The position numbers were made by a program, and so were the translations under genes. Source: Bacillus_BD sp050389805 (lineage in GTDB: Bacteria; Bacillota; Bacilli; Bacillales; Cytobacillaceae). From it: 64,000 nt of DNA. Where the stretch lies: the NCBI RefSeq assembly GCF_050389805.1, contig NZ_CP130945.1, positions 2,232,001 through 2,296,000 of the forward strand, given 5' to 3'. Numbering within the stretch: position 1 is the first letter of the stretch; every line of letters starts with the position of its first letter. Below are positions 25,337 through 34,053 of this stretch, one piece after another. The notes beneath the pieces were generated by a model that was not told the DNA's origin, did not search any database, and saw only the letters and a program-made list of their open reading frames with translations.

Positions 25337-25543
25337 GTGGATAAAAATAAAGAAAGAAAAATTAATGTAAAATTGGGCGGAATGAGTCTTTATGGGACAA
25401 CTTCCAATGCTGAAGTCAGCGGCTACGAGGCTTCAGGTGATATTGAGAATGCGGGAAGATTAGATAAAGGATTCCGAAAGGTTGAAGAAGATGATCTTGC
25501 TGCTTTGGCTTCACTAAAAGAAGGGGATCAAGAGGATTATTAG
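25337..25543 (+). CDS. Small hydrophilic protein, unknown
   Basis: 68 residues beginning MDKNKERKINVKLGG. Highly hydrophilic, with no signal or membrane part, and ending in an acidic tail KEGDQEDY. GTG 25337 is preferred over GTG 25328 because AAAGAGGTG is then at normal spacing. No family was recognised. The motif SLYGTTSNAEVSGYEASGDI gives a weak beta-strand pattern. Confidence 0.5.
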   Translation: MDKNKERKINVKLGGMSLYGTTSNAEVSGYEASGDIENAGRLDKGFRKVEEDDLAALASLKEGDQEDY

Positions 25544-25654
25544 GAATAGAATTTCAAGGGGGATTTTTCAGCATTGTAAAATTTTTTTGCAAGAAAGCTT
25601 TGCTATTTAGTTGGATTACGCAACTAATTTAATGAATGTAGTCGCTTAGGAAAA

Positions 25655-25718
25655 GTATAAGCCCAAGCGCTTTTTTTATTGAGATTATAAATAAATGGTA
25701 GTTTAGTTGAACAAAGTG
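25655..25718 (+). repeat. Intergenic element C (right half)
   Basis: AAGCCCAAGCGCTTTTTTTATTGAG hairpin remnant followed by ATAAATGGTAGTTTAGTTGA with ACAAAG. The left motif is eroded. The adjoining frame of the ABC transporter remnant begins within this right motif. Confidence 0.45.
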
Positions 25719-25734
25719 GGAGTGATTTTTAGGT

Positions 25735-25916
25735 GGGGCCAATTGGGTTTTATTTTTCAGGATTACAATTTAATAGAAACATTAAATATAAAGGAAAATA
25801 TTATCCTCCCTCTTTCCTTAGCGAATGTTCCTCCCCATGAAATTGAAAAAAGGTTGAAAATGGTAGTAGAATCGCTAGTCTACATAGAAGCAATTATTCA
25901 TACTAAAAGAAGGTAA
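25735..25916 (+). pseudogene. ABC transporter ATP-binding protein fragment (BceA-like)
   Basis: The fragment QLGFIFQDYNLIETLNIKEN followed by IILPLSLANVPPHEIEKRLK is the Q-loop region of a bacitracin-efflux-type ATPase. Walker A, the signature motif and Walker B are all missing. It is fused to unrelated sequence on both sides, so it is a remnant of about 50 codons. Confidence 0.72.
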
Positions 25917-26019
25917 AAAGAATACCGTTTTTCACTAAAATACAAAAACAGTCTCTCCTTATTTGGAAAGACCGAAAGTAAGAGATAATAAAATGTTAGT
26001 AGTTTTCTGTATTGAATAT

Positions 26020-26508
26020 TTAACAAGGAATATTATTTTCGATTTCCTCAGCTGTAAAGATCACTTCAATTATCCCTTCATCACTATCGTTACCTGGAGC
26101 TGAATTAGGCACTCTTCCTTCTAAAACATAAGTGAAAAACCCTACACCAGGTCTATCTATCGCTGTCAAAGTAGTTGTTACAAAATCAATATTCGTATCT
26201 GAAACAGAAATAACAATCTCTTCTGGTGCAACACGTCTAATTCGGTAGGAGAGTAACTGTGCAGATGGAAAGTCGACTGTAGACCCTTCATTATTTGCTA
26301 CAATTGTTGCTAAAAATCTTACAGTGTCCAGAGGATTATCGATAGCAATCGTCAATGTTGAAATAGTAATAAAATCAGTTATGGGGGGAGGTAATAATGG
26401 AAGTGGATCCGCATTAATACCTACTACAAACTGGCGTATTAATCCAGACAAACATGTGTTTCTGCGATCCCCAGAGCTATGTTTTTTGTCTTTATCCAAT
26501 ACTTTCAC
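26020..26508 (-). CDS. Beta-rich protein of unknown function, possible spore-surface type
   Basis: 162 residues, start GTG at 26508 with AGGAAGGTGG upstream. No signal peptide. After a charged N-terminus with one Cys (NTCLSGLIRQFVVG) comes a proline-rich DPLPLLPPPITDF. It is followed by strands rich in Ile, Thr and Val (ITISTLTIAIDNPLDTVRF, LSYRIRRVAPEEIVISV) and a closing Cys (NNIPC). This make-up recalls self-assembling spore-surface or appendage proteins, but no family was identified, so that link is only a guess. Confidence 0.5.
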   Translation of the reverse strand: MKVLDKDKKHSSGDRRNTCLSGLIRQFVVGINADPLPLLPPPITDFITISTLTIAIDNPLDTVRFLATIVANNEGSTVDFPSAQLLSYRIRRVAPEEIVISVSDTNIDFVTTTLTAIDRPGVGFFTYVLEGRVPNSAPGNDSDEGIIEVIFTAEEIENNIPC

Positions 26509-26740
26509 CACCTTCCTATTAACACTACTATCAGTTAATGAATTGACATAGCATTTTGATTGGATAAGTTCCCCAGCAAAAAACAAAAGGCACATAAATT
26601 TAAGATAAATCCGTCAGTATTATCAGTGATTACATGATGGGAAGTACTATTTATGTGGATTTAGTACCTTATTAATCAATCAGTTGTTTAACATAGAAAT
26701 TTGTCAAAAGCATTAATAGTGTAATACCGTACTTTTTTGC

Positions 26741-26850
26741 AGGTTAGTACGTTAGCATTACTTGTAATGGTTATGATTTTGGGAGCAACCAAGATAAAGA
26801 AGGTGTGGGTCTTTTTGCGGAATATGGCAGTCGCTCCTTTGCTAATGGGC
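26741..26850 (+). pseudogene. Decayed relative of the 98-residue membrane protein
   Basis: The stretch GGTTAGTACGTTAGCATTACTTG to AAGATAAAGAAGGTGTGGGT with CTTTTT aligns in order with the region around 10005-10055 (GTATCTGCTTATGTACAG, GGATAAAAAAAGTTTGGGTG). Frames and start are lost. It stands alone between element C copies. Confidence 0.35.
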
Positions 26851-26867
26851 AGCATCCCTGTTATAAG

Positions 26868-26985
26868 TTTGTGAAAAAATGCACTTAAACTAACGGGTGG
26901 CGTTTGTTCAATTAGGATTGAGACCATATTTTTAGTTATTCCATTAAAGTGCGCGATTGTTGTAGATGATACGCCTAATTCTTTG
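26868..26985 (+). repeat. Intergenic element C (composite)
   Basis: ATGCACTTAAACTAACGGGT with GGCGTTTGTTCAATTAGG, then TTATTCCATTAAAGTGCGCG with ATTGTTGTAGATGATACGCC. The layout is the same as at 20722-20880. Confidence 0.6.
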
Positions 26986-27133
26986 CTAAAAATAAGAAGG
27001 GGTTTTGACTGTAATCAATAGTGGCTCAAAACTCCGCACATTTGTTTAATCCATCCGCAGTACTCACACTATAAGATAAGTATTTAATAGTCTAATCATT
27101 ATCATGGAAGCACGTCTGCTTATTACTATTTTA

Positions 27134-27176
27134 AAAACCTTCTTTCAGAATAATGGATAAGAAGGTTTTTGTTTTC
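27134..27176. terminator. Intrinsic terminator
   Basis: AAAACCTTCTT pairs with AAGAAGGTTTT around TCAGAATAATGGAT and is followed by TTGTTTT. No gene ends directly before it; the region 26990-27560 holds only repeats and this hairpin. Confidence 0.7.
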
Positions 27177-27290
27177 GCTAAAATAAAATCAATCAATAAA
27201 CACGTAAGGTTTTACATGGCAGTTTATAACAAGTTAGTTCGAAATCATCGTGCAAACAGGGAATGTAAATGGGATATCAAGGAAGCATAG

Positions 27291-27339
27291 GGGCAGTCTC
27301 CCGATTAAGAGTATTACCGCGGAGGGGGGACGGATCCCA
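27291..27339. repeat. Inverted repeat, family B
   Basis: GGGGCAGTCTCCCGATTAAG and GGGGGGACGGATCCC with the TATTACCG centre match the copy at 82-131. Confidence 0.5.
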
Positions 27340-27384
27340 TTTTTCATCCAAAATTAATTGATATCCAGGCACATCAGTCTTCTG

Positions 27385-27415
27385 CAAACGGGGCAGATTG
27401 TTGAATAAGTAAAAT
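27385..27415 (+). repeat. Element C right motif, isolated
   Basis: GCAAACGGGGCAGATTGTTG with AATAAG. It is a lone right-hand motif without a recognisable hairpin. Confidence 0.4.
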
Positions 27416-27561
27416 GCAAATTGTGAAGGAACAGAATAGTTGAAGAAGAAAAGAAGTGTTATTAATTAATGTATCCATAAAAAAGAGGTAGCCCATAGTA
27501 AATGTTATAAAACATTTTTCGGACAACCCCTTATTATTAAAATCTGATCATTTAAAAGCTT

Positions 27562-28095
27562 TTACTCTAAAAAAGCTTTTGAATAATGAACGACACCTTG
27601 CACTTTTTCAAGAGAATGATGTGTTAATTCTAGAGCCATAAATACCTCATCAGGCACCTCAAATGGGGCTTGAATATTCCATAAGCTAGCTGGTTTAAAA
27701 CCAAACTTAGGATAATAATCTTTATGTCCTAAAACGATTACTGAACGATAACCAAGATCTTTTGCTTTTTTTAACGCAACATGAATTAACTGACTTCCGA
27801 TTCCTTTTTTCTGATATTCAGGAGTTACAGAAACGGGAGCAAGTGCCAAAGAATCGACTGCGTTATCACCATCTACAATTTTTATTTTCGATAGAAGAAT
27901 ATGACTTATAACTTTATTATCCTGATTTAATGCGACTAATGAAAGTTCAGGAATAAATGCATCTGATTTTCTAATCCTATTTACAAGGAGATGTTCTCGC
28001 TTATCGCTAAATTCTTCATTCAAAAAAGCTTCTTTTATCATTTCTTCCGTTGAATTATATTCTGTATTGAGTTCTGGTCGAATTGTGATATCCAT
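27562..28095 (-). CDS. GNAT family N-acetyltransferase (YhbS-like)
   Basis: 177 residues. The acetyl-CoA site is EYQKKGIGSQLIHVALKKAK near residue 93, preceded by LALAPVSVTP. VIVLGHKDYYPKFGFKPAS is the C-terminal motif typical of YhbS-type acetyltransferases, which often act on small molecules. Substrate unknown. AGGGGACT lies before the ATG. It is on the minus strand although the element C copies around it keep their plus orientation. Confidence 0.85.
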   Translation of the reverse strand: MDITIRPELNTEYNSTEEMIKEAFLNEEFSDKREHLLVNRIRKSDAFIPELSLVALNQDNKVISHILLSKIKIVDGDNAVDSLALAPVSVTPEYQKKGIGSQLIHVALKKAKDLGYRSVIVLGHKDYYPKFGFKPASLWNIQAPFEVPDEVFMALELTHHSLEKVQGVVHYSKAFLE

Positions 28096-28291
28096 TTATA
28101 GTCCCCTGTTCTTTTTATATCCTTTATTTTTATCCTATAAACGGCACTTTCTTTATGCACAAAGTCATCAAGAAAGCGTTACATACCCAGTTCTAAACAT
28201 AAGTTTAACAAACAAAAACCTCCAATTCAGTATGTTTTTATTTTATAGTGGTATGTCATAGAGGTCAAACTCCAGTATATTATTTTCTTGT

Positions 28292-28375
28292 TGTTCTTAA
28301 CGGTGGTGCGATGCTTCAATAACGGAGGATCGCTTTTTTTATTGAAGCAACTTGTAGTTTAGTTCAGAATGGAAA
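28292..28375 (+). repeat. Intergenic element C
   Basis: GTTCTTAACGGTGGTGCGAT with GCTTCAATAACGGAGG, GCGAT / ATCGC hairpin followed by TTTTTTTATTG, then AAGCAACTTGTAGTTTAGTT with CAGAATGG. Confidence 0.6.
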
Positions 28376-28442
28376 CGGAGGAAATAAGTATATACAGAAA
28401 ACAAAAAGGTTAAAATTTAGTGGATTCTAAGTAGGAGATAAA

Positions 28443-28561
28443 ATGCGTGATAAGAAGGTTCGAGATTTAAAGAGAAAGCAAGAAATATAATAAAGCGAAT
28501 TGAAGAGGAAACCACCGATTTTCCTTTGGATTTTTATAATGGGTATTTACCAGTTACCTAA
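28443..28561 (+). pseudogene. Possible frameshifted small gene
   Basis: AGTAGGAGATAAA precedes an ATG coding MRDKKVRDLKRKQE. After a one-base shift within an AATATAATAA run, the frame continues IIKRIEEETTDFPLDFYNGY to a stop. Together this would be a hydrophilic protein of about 38 residues. No relative was recognised, so this may be chance. Confidence 0.3.
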
Positions 28562-28601
28562 GGCTTTATTGATTCCGATAGGCCCCTTTTTGAGAAGCTT
28601 A

Positions 28602-28690
28602 GAGTCAGTCCCCCGATGAAGTAAAGTAGGGAGACTGACCCCATTTTAATCCTTAAAGTAAAGGGCAGATTAACTCAATAAGACTTAGTT
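28602..28690. repeat. Family B repeat followed by an element C motif
   Basis: AGTCAGTCCCCCGATGAAGT and GGGAGACTGACCCC form the family B arms (28602-28643). They are followed by CCTTAAAGTAAAGGGCAGAT with TAACTCAATAAG, an element C motif. Confidence 0.55.
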
Positions 28691-28755
28691 TATTCAAGTT
28701 TTGATAATACAAAAAAGACATTCCTGAAAAGAGGAATGTCTATTACCAATTACAT

Positions 28756-29196
28756 TCATTTAGCATTTAATTTCTCTTTTTCAAAAACATCATTTACTAC
28801 ATCTTCGATGGTTACATTTTCGAGAACCTTTTCCATTGCATTTTGGGCACTGAAAAAGAGTGGTTCAATTGTATTTTGAATATTCCTTCCAACGGTACAA
28901 TCAGGATTTGGATTTTCGTGAATGCTAAACAGTTCGTTGTCCTTGACAACATTAACGGCCTTATAAACATCGAGCAATGTAATATCCGATAAATCCTTTG
29001 CGAGTTCTGCTCCTGCAATACCAGGTTGTACTTTTATTAATCCGGCTTTTTTTAGCATCCCCATAATTTTTCTGATCATGGCTGGGTTCGTGTTAACACT
29101 TCTTCCTAAATATTCAGATGAACTTACTCCATCTTTATTTACTTCAATTAGAGTTAATATATGAATTCCAACGGAAAATCTGCTGCTGATAGACAT
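28756..29196 (-). CDS. ywnA: Rrf2 family transcriptional regulator (YwnA-like)
   Basis: 146 residues. Winged helix: SSRFSVGIHILTLIEVNKDG, then SSEYLGRSVNTNPAMIRKIMG and LKKAGLIKVQPGIAGAELAK. Only one cysteine (NPDCTVGRN), not the three needed for an iron-sulfur cluster, so it is of the YwnA/thiol-sensing rather than the IscR type. Divergent from the ywnB-like gene, as in B. subtilis. A palindrome in front of each promoter is identical at 16 of 17 positions and is the likely operator. GGAAGGTGACT precedes the ATG. Confidence 0.88.
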   Translation of the reverse strand: MSISSRFSVGIHILTLIEVNKDGVSSSEYLGRSVNTNPAMIRKIMGMLKKAGLIKVQPGIAGAELAKDLSDITLLDVYKAVNVVKDNELFSIHENPNPDCTVGRNIQNTIEPLFFSAQNAMEKVLENVTIEDVVNDVFEKEKLNAK

Positions 29197-29249
29197 CTTC
29201 AGTCACCTTCCTTACTTTTTACGAGAAAATAAATTAATATGTTCATCAT

Positions 29250-29266
29250 GTAATTCATTCGATTAC
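29250..29266 (-). promoter_or_regulatory. Putative YwnA operator, regulator side
   Basis: Read on the minus strand it is GTAATCGAATGAATTAC, a palindrome with centre GAATG. It lies just downstream of a TATAAT (in GTTATAATATAC) facing the regulator gene. It matches the site at 29358-29374 at 16 of 17 positions. Confidence 0.75.
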
Positions 29267-29320
29267 AAGTATATTATAACTTAAAAGATTAATCATAATA
29301 AAATATGATTTATTATTTTG

Positions 29321-29374
29321 TTGACATCTAACCAACATGTAACTATAATGATTACAGGTAATCGAATTAATTAC
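29321..29374 (+). promoter_or_regulatory. ywnB promoter with YwnA operator
   Basis: TTGACA (29321-29326), 17-bp spacer, TATAAT (29344-29349). The palindrome GTAATCGAATTAATTAC at 29358-29374 overlaps the expected transcription start. Binding by the Rrf2 protein encoded divergently would block this promoter. Confidence 0.85.
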
Positions 29375-29406
29375 AACTAAATCTATCAATGCAGGAGGAC
29401 TATAAA

Positions 29407-30045
29407 ATGAAAATTGGAATTATTGGTGCAAGTGGGAAAGTAGGAAGCCTTATTTTGAAGGAAGCAGTTAGTCGGGGACATCAAGTTACTGCTATCGTAA
29501 GAGATAAATCAAAACTAAAAGACACGAATGTTACGGTGATCGAAAAAAATATATTAGACCTTACACAAGATGATGTTAAGCAGTTTGAAGTAGTCGTAAA
29601 TGCTTTCGGTGCTCCACTTGGTGAAGAGCAAGCACATGTGGATGCTGGACATGCTCTCATTGAGGCAGTTAAAGGAACGGATACAAGAATCATCGTTGTT
29701 GGAGGAGCTGGAAGCCTATATGTCGATGAAAATAAAACAGTTCAGTTAATTGATACACCTGAATTTCCAGATTTCGTAAAACCAACTGCAAAAGGCCAAG
29801 GGCGAAATTTACAAGAATTACAGACAACAACTGATATTACATGGACATTTCTCAGTCCTTCTGCCGTATTTGATGCGGAAGGAAAAAGAACTGGAGCCTA
29901 TAAGTCAGGAAAAGATCATCTTCTTGTAAATTCAAAAGGTGAAAGCTATATCAGTTATGCGGATTACGCCATTGCAGTTTTAGATGAAATTGAAAATCCA
30001 CAGCATATAAATGAACGTTTTACTGTCGTTGGTGAAGCAGAGTAA
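29407..30045 (+). CDS. ywnB: NAD(P)-dependent oxidoreductase, YwnB-like
   Basis: 212 residues. The Rossmann motif GIIGASGKVGSLI is at the N-terminus, and the fold is an atypical short-chain dehydrogenase (NAD(P)H-binding, NmrA-like). VVVGGAGSLYVDE and WTFLSPSAVFDAEGKRTGAY are typical of YwnB/YhhY-type proteins. The physiological substrate is unknown; control by a thiol-type Rrf2 regulator points to an electrophile or redox stress role. The start at 29407 has AGGAGG upstream. Confidence 0.88.
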   Translation: MKIGIIGASGKVGSLILKEAVSRGHQVTAIVRDKSKLKDTNVTVIEKNILDLTQDDVKQFEVVVNAFGAPLGEEQAHVDAGHALIEAVKGTDTRIIVVGGAGSLYVDENKTVQLIDTPEFPDFVKPTAKGQGRNLQELQTTTDITWTFLSPSAVFDAEGKRTGAYKSGKDHLLVNSKGESYISYADYAIAVLDEIENPQHINERFTVVGEAE

Positions 30046-30516
30046 GTAGTGACGGCATAAAAGCAGGTTTTTTGGAATCGAATAATTTTGAAGGAGTATT
30101 ATGAATATAAAGGAACTTACTCTGATCTATGTGTGGGATGCATACTTCGGCTGGTGATAGGGGTTCTCGAAGAGCGTTTAAGCCTAACATGAGATCCCTG
30201 AATTACACCTGACAGTTTTGTCTTGAGGTCTAATTGTAGGGCATAAAAAGCTTCCAATTTCCTACTTCTCCACATTCCAGAAGCAAATAAAAGGTACCCC
30301 CATACAAAACGTTGTTAGAAGAAGGAACTTTTGTCATGGACTCAGAGGCGGCGTCTAAAGGCTTTTCTGTATTGTGTTTCTTCGCACCAGAACGTGCCTA
30401 TTATTTAGTCTCGTCCAAACTGTAAAAGCCATATAAGGAAAAAGCTGTTATTTTATAACGGCTTTTTTCTTTTTTATTAAAAAATCTAACCATATAAGAC
30501 ATGATGTAACATTCGA
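30046..30516. other. Intergenic region with terminator
   Basis: No intact gene was recognised. A strong terminator hairpin occurs at 30440-30475 (AAAGCTGTTAT / ATAACGGCTTTTTTC). It serves the plus strand and possibly the ykoP-like pseudogene on the minus strand. The remainder contains a GAAGGAGTATTATG start-like sequence with a short, unconvincing frame. Confidence 0.45.
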
Positions 30517-31071
30517 TCAATGTCTGTACATATTTGATAATCTATCCCTAGACATTAGTAAATAACTCGGTTTATGTTGTTTAAGTATGTGCAAAAAAAG
30601 AATTTTCATTGGAGAAATCATCTCAATGGGTAAGAAAGCGATCTGTTTAAACCATTTATAAATAGGATGAGAAATGTTAAAAACCTCAAAACCCAGCCGT
30701 TCACAGTCTTTGTTTAATGTTGTAATCCCTATAATCCCTTTAATCTCACTTGAATGAGGATGATTTTGAATTTAAAGATCAATTGCAGGTAAAGACTTTT
30801 TAACGTAGCTATATATCATTTTTACTTTTTTCATCTCACTGTTTACGTTTTTAAATTCTTTTAGTAATCTAACATTGTGAAGATGAATTTTAACTAATGT
30901 ATCGTTTTTGTTGATCTGTGTCCCATCTGAAAGGACGATATTCCTGCCTTTTTATGTTGTCAGCCTTACCCGGAAAATATTGTCTTCTTTAGTGGGAAGG
31001 TATGTAAGTCTTGTACAATGATAATACAAAGGATCTAGTAACCCCCAAATGGAGATAAGATAATCTCTCAT
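30517..31071 (-). pseudogene. Decayed YkoP-like gene
   Basis: Reading the minus strand from an ATG with GGAGATCAGG upstream gives MRDYLISIWGLLDPLYYHCT and RLTYLPTKEDNIFRVRLTT, then a stop. After a frame change it continues IVLSDGTQINKNDTLVKIHL and VKMIYSYVKKSLPAIDL, stop, and then IKGIIGITTLNKDCERLGFE and FLPIEMISPMKILFLHIL. The parts are in order and total about 185 codons, the expected size of a YkoP-type protein. At least two lesions (near 30965 and 30775) break it. Confidence 0.68.
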
Positions 31072-31546
31072 GTTTCCTGATCTCCTTTTTCTTTACCATT
31101 TTTTTATTTTATTTTTTATCGAAAAATAAAATTTTACTTATGGTAAATTAGGGATTAAACGGAAAGAAAACAAAGGATATGTTATTTTTTAATAAAAATG
31201 TTATCCCGAGGGAATTCATTATTTTATGAGCTATTACCGGAGTTAAACGATATCTTCCTAAAAAATGTTACTTCCCCATAAATGATCTTAATCTCAAATT
31301 TCTTCTTAAACAGCTCCAAGTGCGTGTCCCCATCTTTAACTGTAGTTTAAAATCATTAATTTCATTCAATGACAAAATGCGCTATTTGAAAATGAAAAAT
31401 ACATGACTTCCAATTTCCATATTTCCTCTAAAGTGTTGTTTGTGTCTAATATTTTGTTCTTCAAACGTAATAAATTCATAGAAATTGAAGGACTCGTTAA
31501 GAATAAAGCACGAATGAATATTATAAAACACGAAGGTGGAATAATC
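31072..31546. other. Intergenic region
   Basis: No confident gene. On the minus strand around 31240-31330 a stretch reads DGDTHLELFKKKFEIKIIYG, which looks protein-like but lacks a start and a family match; it may be another eroded gene. The long plus-strand extension upstream of the lipoprotein start has no ribosome site. Confidence 0.35.
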
Positions 31547-33109
31547 ATGGGTTTTCGTTTGACTTTTATTGTTTTCCTTTCCATCCTATTAATTGGTTGC
31601 TCTTCCCATAAAAATAACGAAGAACAAGATAGTCCTATGGCTATACAAACAAATAACCAAGCTTCCTCTAAAATTGTTCTTCTTATTGTCGATTCATTGA
31701 TGGATGAACCTTTAAAGAAAGCAATTGATGAGAATAAAGCGCCTGCCCTGGAATTTTTTTTGAATCATGGTCGTTATAATAAAAACTTAGTCAGTTCCTA
31801 TCCAACCATGTCCGTTACAATTGACAGTTCTTTAATAACGGGTACTTACCCTGATAAACATAAAATCCCTGGTCTTGTATGGTATGACGAAGATGAACAG
31901 CGTATTATAAATTACGGAAATGGCTTTTTCGAAATGGTTAAAATTGGGGTTTCTCAGTTTGCGGAAGATGCCTTAAATCAATTCAATAATGTTGATCTTA
32001 GCTCCAATGTAGAAACGATTCACGAAGTATTAGATAAAGAAGGGAAACAAACAGCATCTATTAACTCTCTCATTTATCGTGGAAATTATGAACATGTTCT
32101 TAAGGTTCCAAAGGTCTTAGCTAAAACTACTGCTTTGCCAGATCATTACAAAACTTCTGGACCTAAGATATTGTCTGTAGGGGCTTTTATTCGTCAGGAT
32201 AATAAAAATTCACATTTAGTAAATCGGCTTGGACTCAATGATGCATTTGCAGCCCAAGAATTAAAATATCTTTTAGAGAAAAACAAACTTCCTGAATTTA
32301 CGATTATGTACTTTCCGGTAAATGATCATGTTGTTCATAGAAAGGGACCTAAGACGACTGAAGGAATTGAGGAAATCGATAAGAATTTACAGGAAATATT
32401 AAATGTTTTTCCAAATTGGGAAAATGCACTTGATAATGTGATTTGGATAATCATTGGCGACAGCAAGCAATCATCAGTTAAAAAAAATAAAAAAGAAACA
32501 TTAATTGATTTAAGAGAAGCTCTTTCGAACTACAATATTTTAAGACTTGATGAACCTGTTCGTAATAAAGATGAACTAGTCATTACAGCAAATGAACGAA
32601 TGGCCTATATATATAAGATCAGCGAGGATCTTTCCCTGCAAGATATTACAAGTAAGTTGCTAGAAGATGAACGTATAGCATGGATTGCACGGAAGGAAAA
32701 CGACATGATTCAAGTGAAATCAAGAGATCAAAAAGGGACTTTTCAATTCAAACCCGAAGGAGATTTTAAAGATATTTATAAACAAACTTGGTCTATAAAA
32801 GGAAATAGCTCAATTCTTGATTTGACTATAAAAAATAATAATCAAATTGAGTATGGGGATTATCCAGACGGATTAGCAAGATTGTATGGCGCATTACATT
32901 CACAAAAGGGAGAATTTTTAATAGTAGATGCTAAACCTGGTTACGAATTTATTGGAGAAAGCTCTCCTGAACATACAGGCGGAGGAGCCCATGGCTCGAT
33001 GCATAAAGATGATTCTCTTACACCTATTATTGTAACAGGAACCAATAAAAGCATAGATCATTTGCGTATTGTTGATTTGAAAGAATGGATATTGGATCTC
33101 TTAAAATAA
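31547..33109 (+). CDS. Alkaline-phosphatase-fold phosphodiesterase lipoprotein
   Basis: 520 residues. The signal peptide ends in a lipobox (LLIGCSSH), so it is exported and lipid-anchored. The type I phosphodiesterase/nucleotide pyrophosphatase fold shows IVLLIVDSLMDEPL (metal Asp), SSYPTMSVTIDSSLITGTYP with the nucleophile Thr/Ser region, IMYFPVNDHVVHRKGP, IGDSKQ and HTGGGAHGSM near the C-terminus. It should cleave phosphodiester or phosphomonoester substrates outside the membrane. AAGGTGGA precedes the ATG at 31547. It is a single gene ended by the terminator at 33167. Confidence 0.86.
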   Translation: MGFRLTFIVFLSILLIGCSSHKNNEEQDSPMAIQTNNQASSKIVLLIVDSLMDEPLKKAIDENKAPALEFFLNHGRYNKNLVSSYPTMSVTIDSSLITGTYPDKHKIPGLVWYDEDEQRIINYGNGFFEMVKIGVSQFAEDALNQFNNVDLSSNVETIHEVLDKEGKQTASINSLIYRGNYEHVLKVPKVLAKTTALPDHYKTSGPKILSVGAFIRQDNKNSHLVNRLGLNDAFAAQELKYLLEKNKLPEFTIMYFPVNDHVVHRKGPKTTEGIEEIDKNLQEILNVFPNWENALDNVIWIIIGDSKQSSVKKNKKETLIDLREALSNYNILRLDEPVRNKDELVITANERMAYIYKISEDLSLQDITSKLLEDERIAWIARKENDMIQVKSRDQKGTFQFKPEGDFKDIYKQTWSIKGNSSILDLTIKNNNQIEYGDYPDGLARLYGALHSQKGEFLIVDAKPGYEFIGESSPEHTGGGAHGSMHKDDSLTPIIVTGTNKSIDHLRIVDLKEWILDLLK

Positions 33110-33166
33110 AGTTTAAAAATGAAGTTTTACTTTTAAACTTAAAATAAATGATTTGAAAATAAAAAC

Positions 33167-33201
33167 AGCAACCCGTTTATTCGAAAAGGTTGCTATTTTT
33201 T
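33167..33201 (+). terminator. Intrinsic terminator
   Basis: AGCAACC and GGTTGCT form the stem around CGTTTATTCGAAAA, followed by ATTTTTTA. It ends the phosphodiesterase gene. Confidence 0.8.
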
Positions 33202-33419
33202 ATGGTTTAAAATTATTTATTCCAAGCCCTATTTTATTATACAAGATGGCTATGGTGTAGGCTCCACAAAAGGACATTTGTTGTCTGTGATGTCTGCCAC
33301 CATTTTTGTATAAAGTCTAATCGTTAACAAACAATACTGTAATAGGATTAATATAAGCTCGGTATCTGACTATCCTCTATACAAAAAACTAAAAAAGTAG
33401 GTAGTAATGAGGAGCGTTT

Positions 33420-33695
33420 ATGGAAATTGTTGAACGTTTGTTTGCTCAATATGGATATTTAGTGTTGGTATTCGGTCTGCCCTTGGAATTAATTGCCCTT
33501 CCGATATCTCCTGGAAACTCGACACTTGCATACACCGGATATTTATCCTACAAAAATGATCTCAAACTTCTAGCCGGCTCTAGCTTCGGCATATTCTGGA
33601 TCGGTGCAAGGAATAACGACTACGTATTGGATCGGAAACAAGTGCGGGATGCCACTAGTCGAATAATACGGGAAATGGCTGTTATTGAAGCCTGA
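33420..33695 (+). pseudogene. Truncated DedA family gene
   Basis: The first 65 residues (MEIVERLFAQYGYLVLVFGL, PISPGNSTLAYTGYLSYKND) are the N-terminal helix and loop of a DedA/SNARE-associated membrane protein. After SSFGIFWIG the sequence degenerates and stops, whereas intact DedA proteins have about 200 residues. The missing part has been replaced by a fragment of a potassium transporter gene on the other strand. Confidence 0.72.
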
Positions 33696-33734
33696 ATATT
33701 TGAAGAAAACAAGAATGACTTATGAGAAATATAG

Positions 33735-34047
33735 GAACAACTTAGGGTCAGGACAAAATAATCGTTTGTGAATGGAATCAATGATTTTCCTGTGATATCA
33801 AAACCAGCATTTGTTGAAGCCGCCACAGAAGCGAAAAAACCCTGCAAATAAGCCTTTTGCCATGTTGGAAAATACTTCAGAAAATAGGTACCCAATCCAA
33901 CAGCGCCCAATAACTCAATCATGACAAAGAACATGAAGGTCTTTCGTATGAACCGAATAATCCCGGAAAAAGTCAAGTTGTTTTTTTCGACGGTTATAAG
34001 GATTCTTTCCCTAAGTCCAATTTTTTTCCCCGATACAAGCCAGGTGG
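33735..34047 (-). pseudogene. Fragment of a KtrB/TrkH-type potassium transporter
   Basis: On the minus strand, GKKIGLRERILITVEKNNLT followed by SGIIRFIRKTFMFFVMIELL and then FFASVAASTNAGFDITGKSL is an internal part of a KtrB-type subunit with the selectivity-loop NAGFD motif. About 100 codons remain of roughly 450. Both ends are broken. Confidence 0.75.
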
Positions 34048-34053
34048 GGATGG

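Noticed and set aside
31403..31546. 48-residue N-terminal extension of the phosphodiesterase lipoprotein.
   Set aside because: It would precede the signal peptide and lacks a ribosome site; the ATG at 31547 has a good one.
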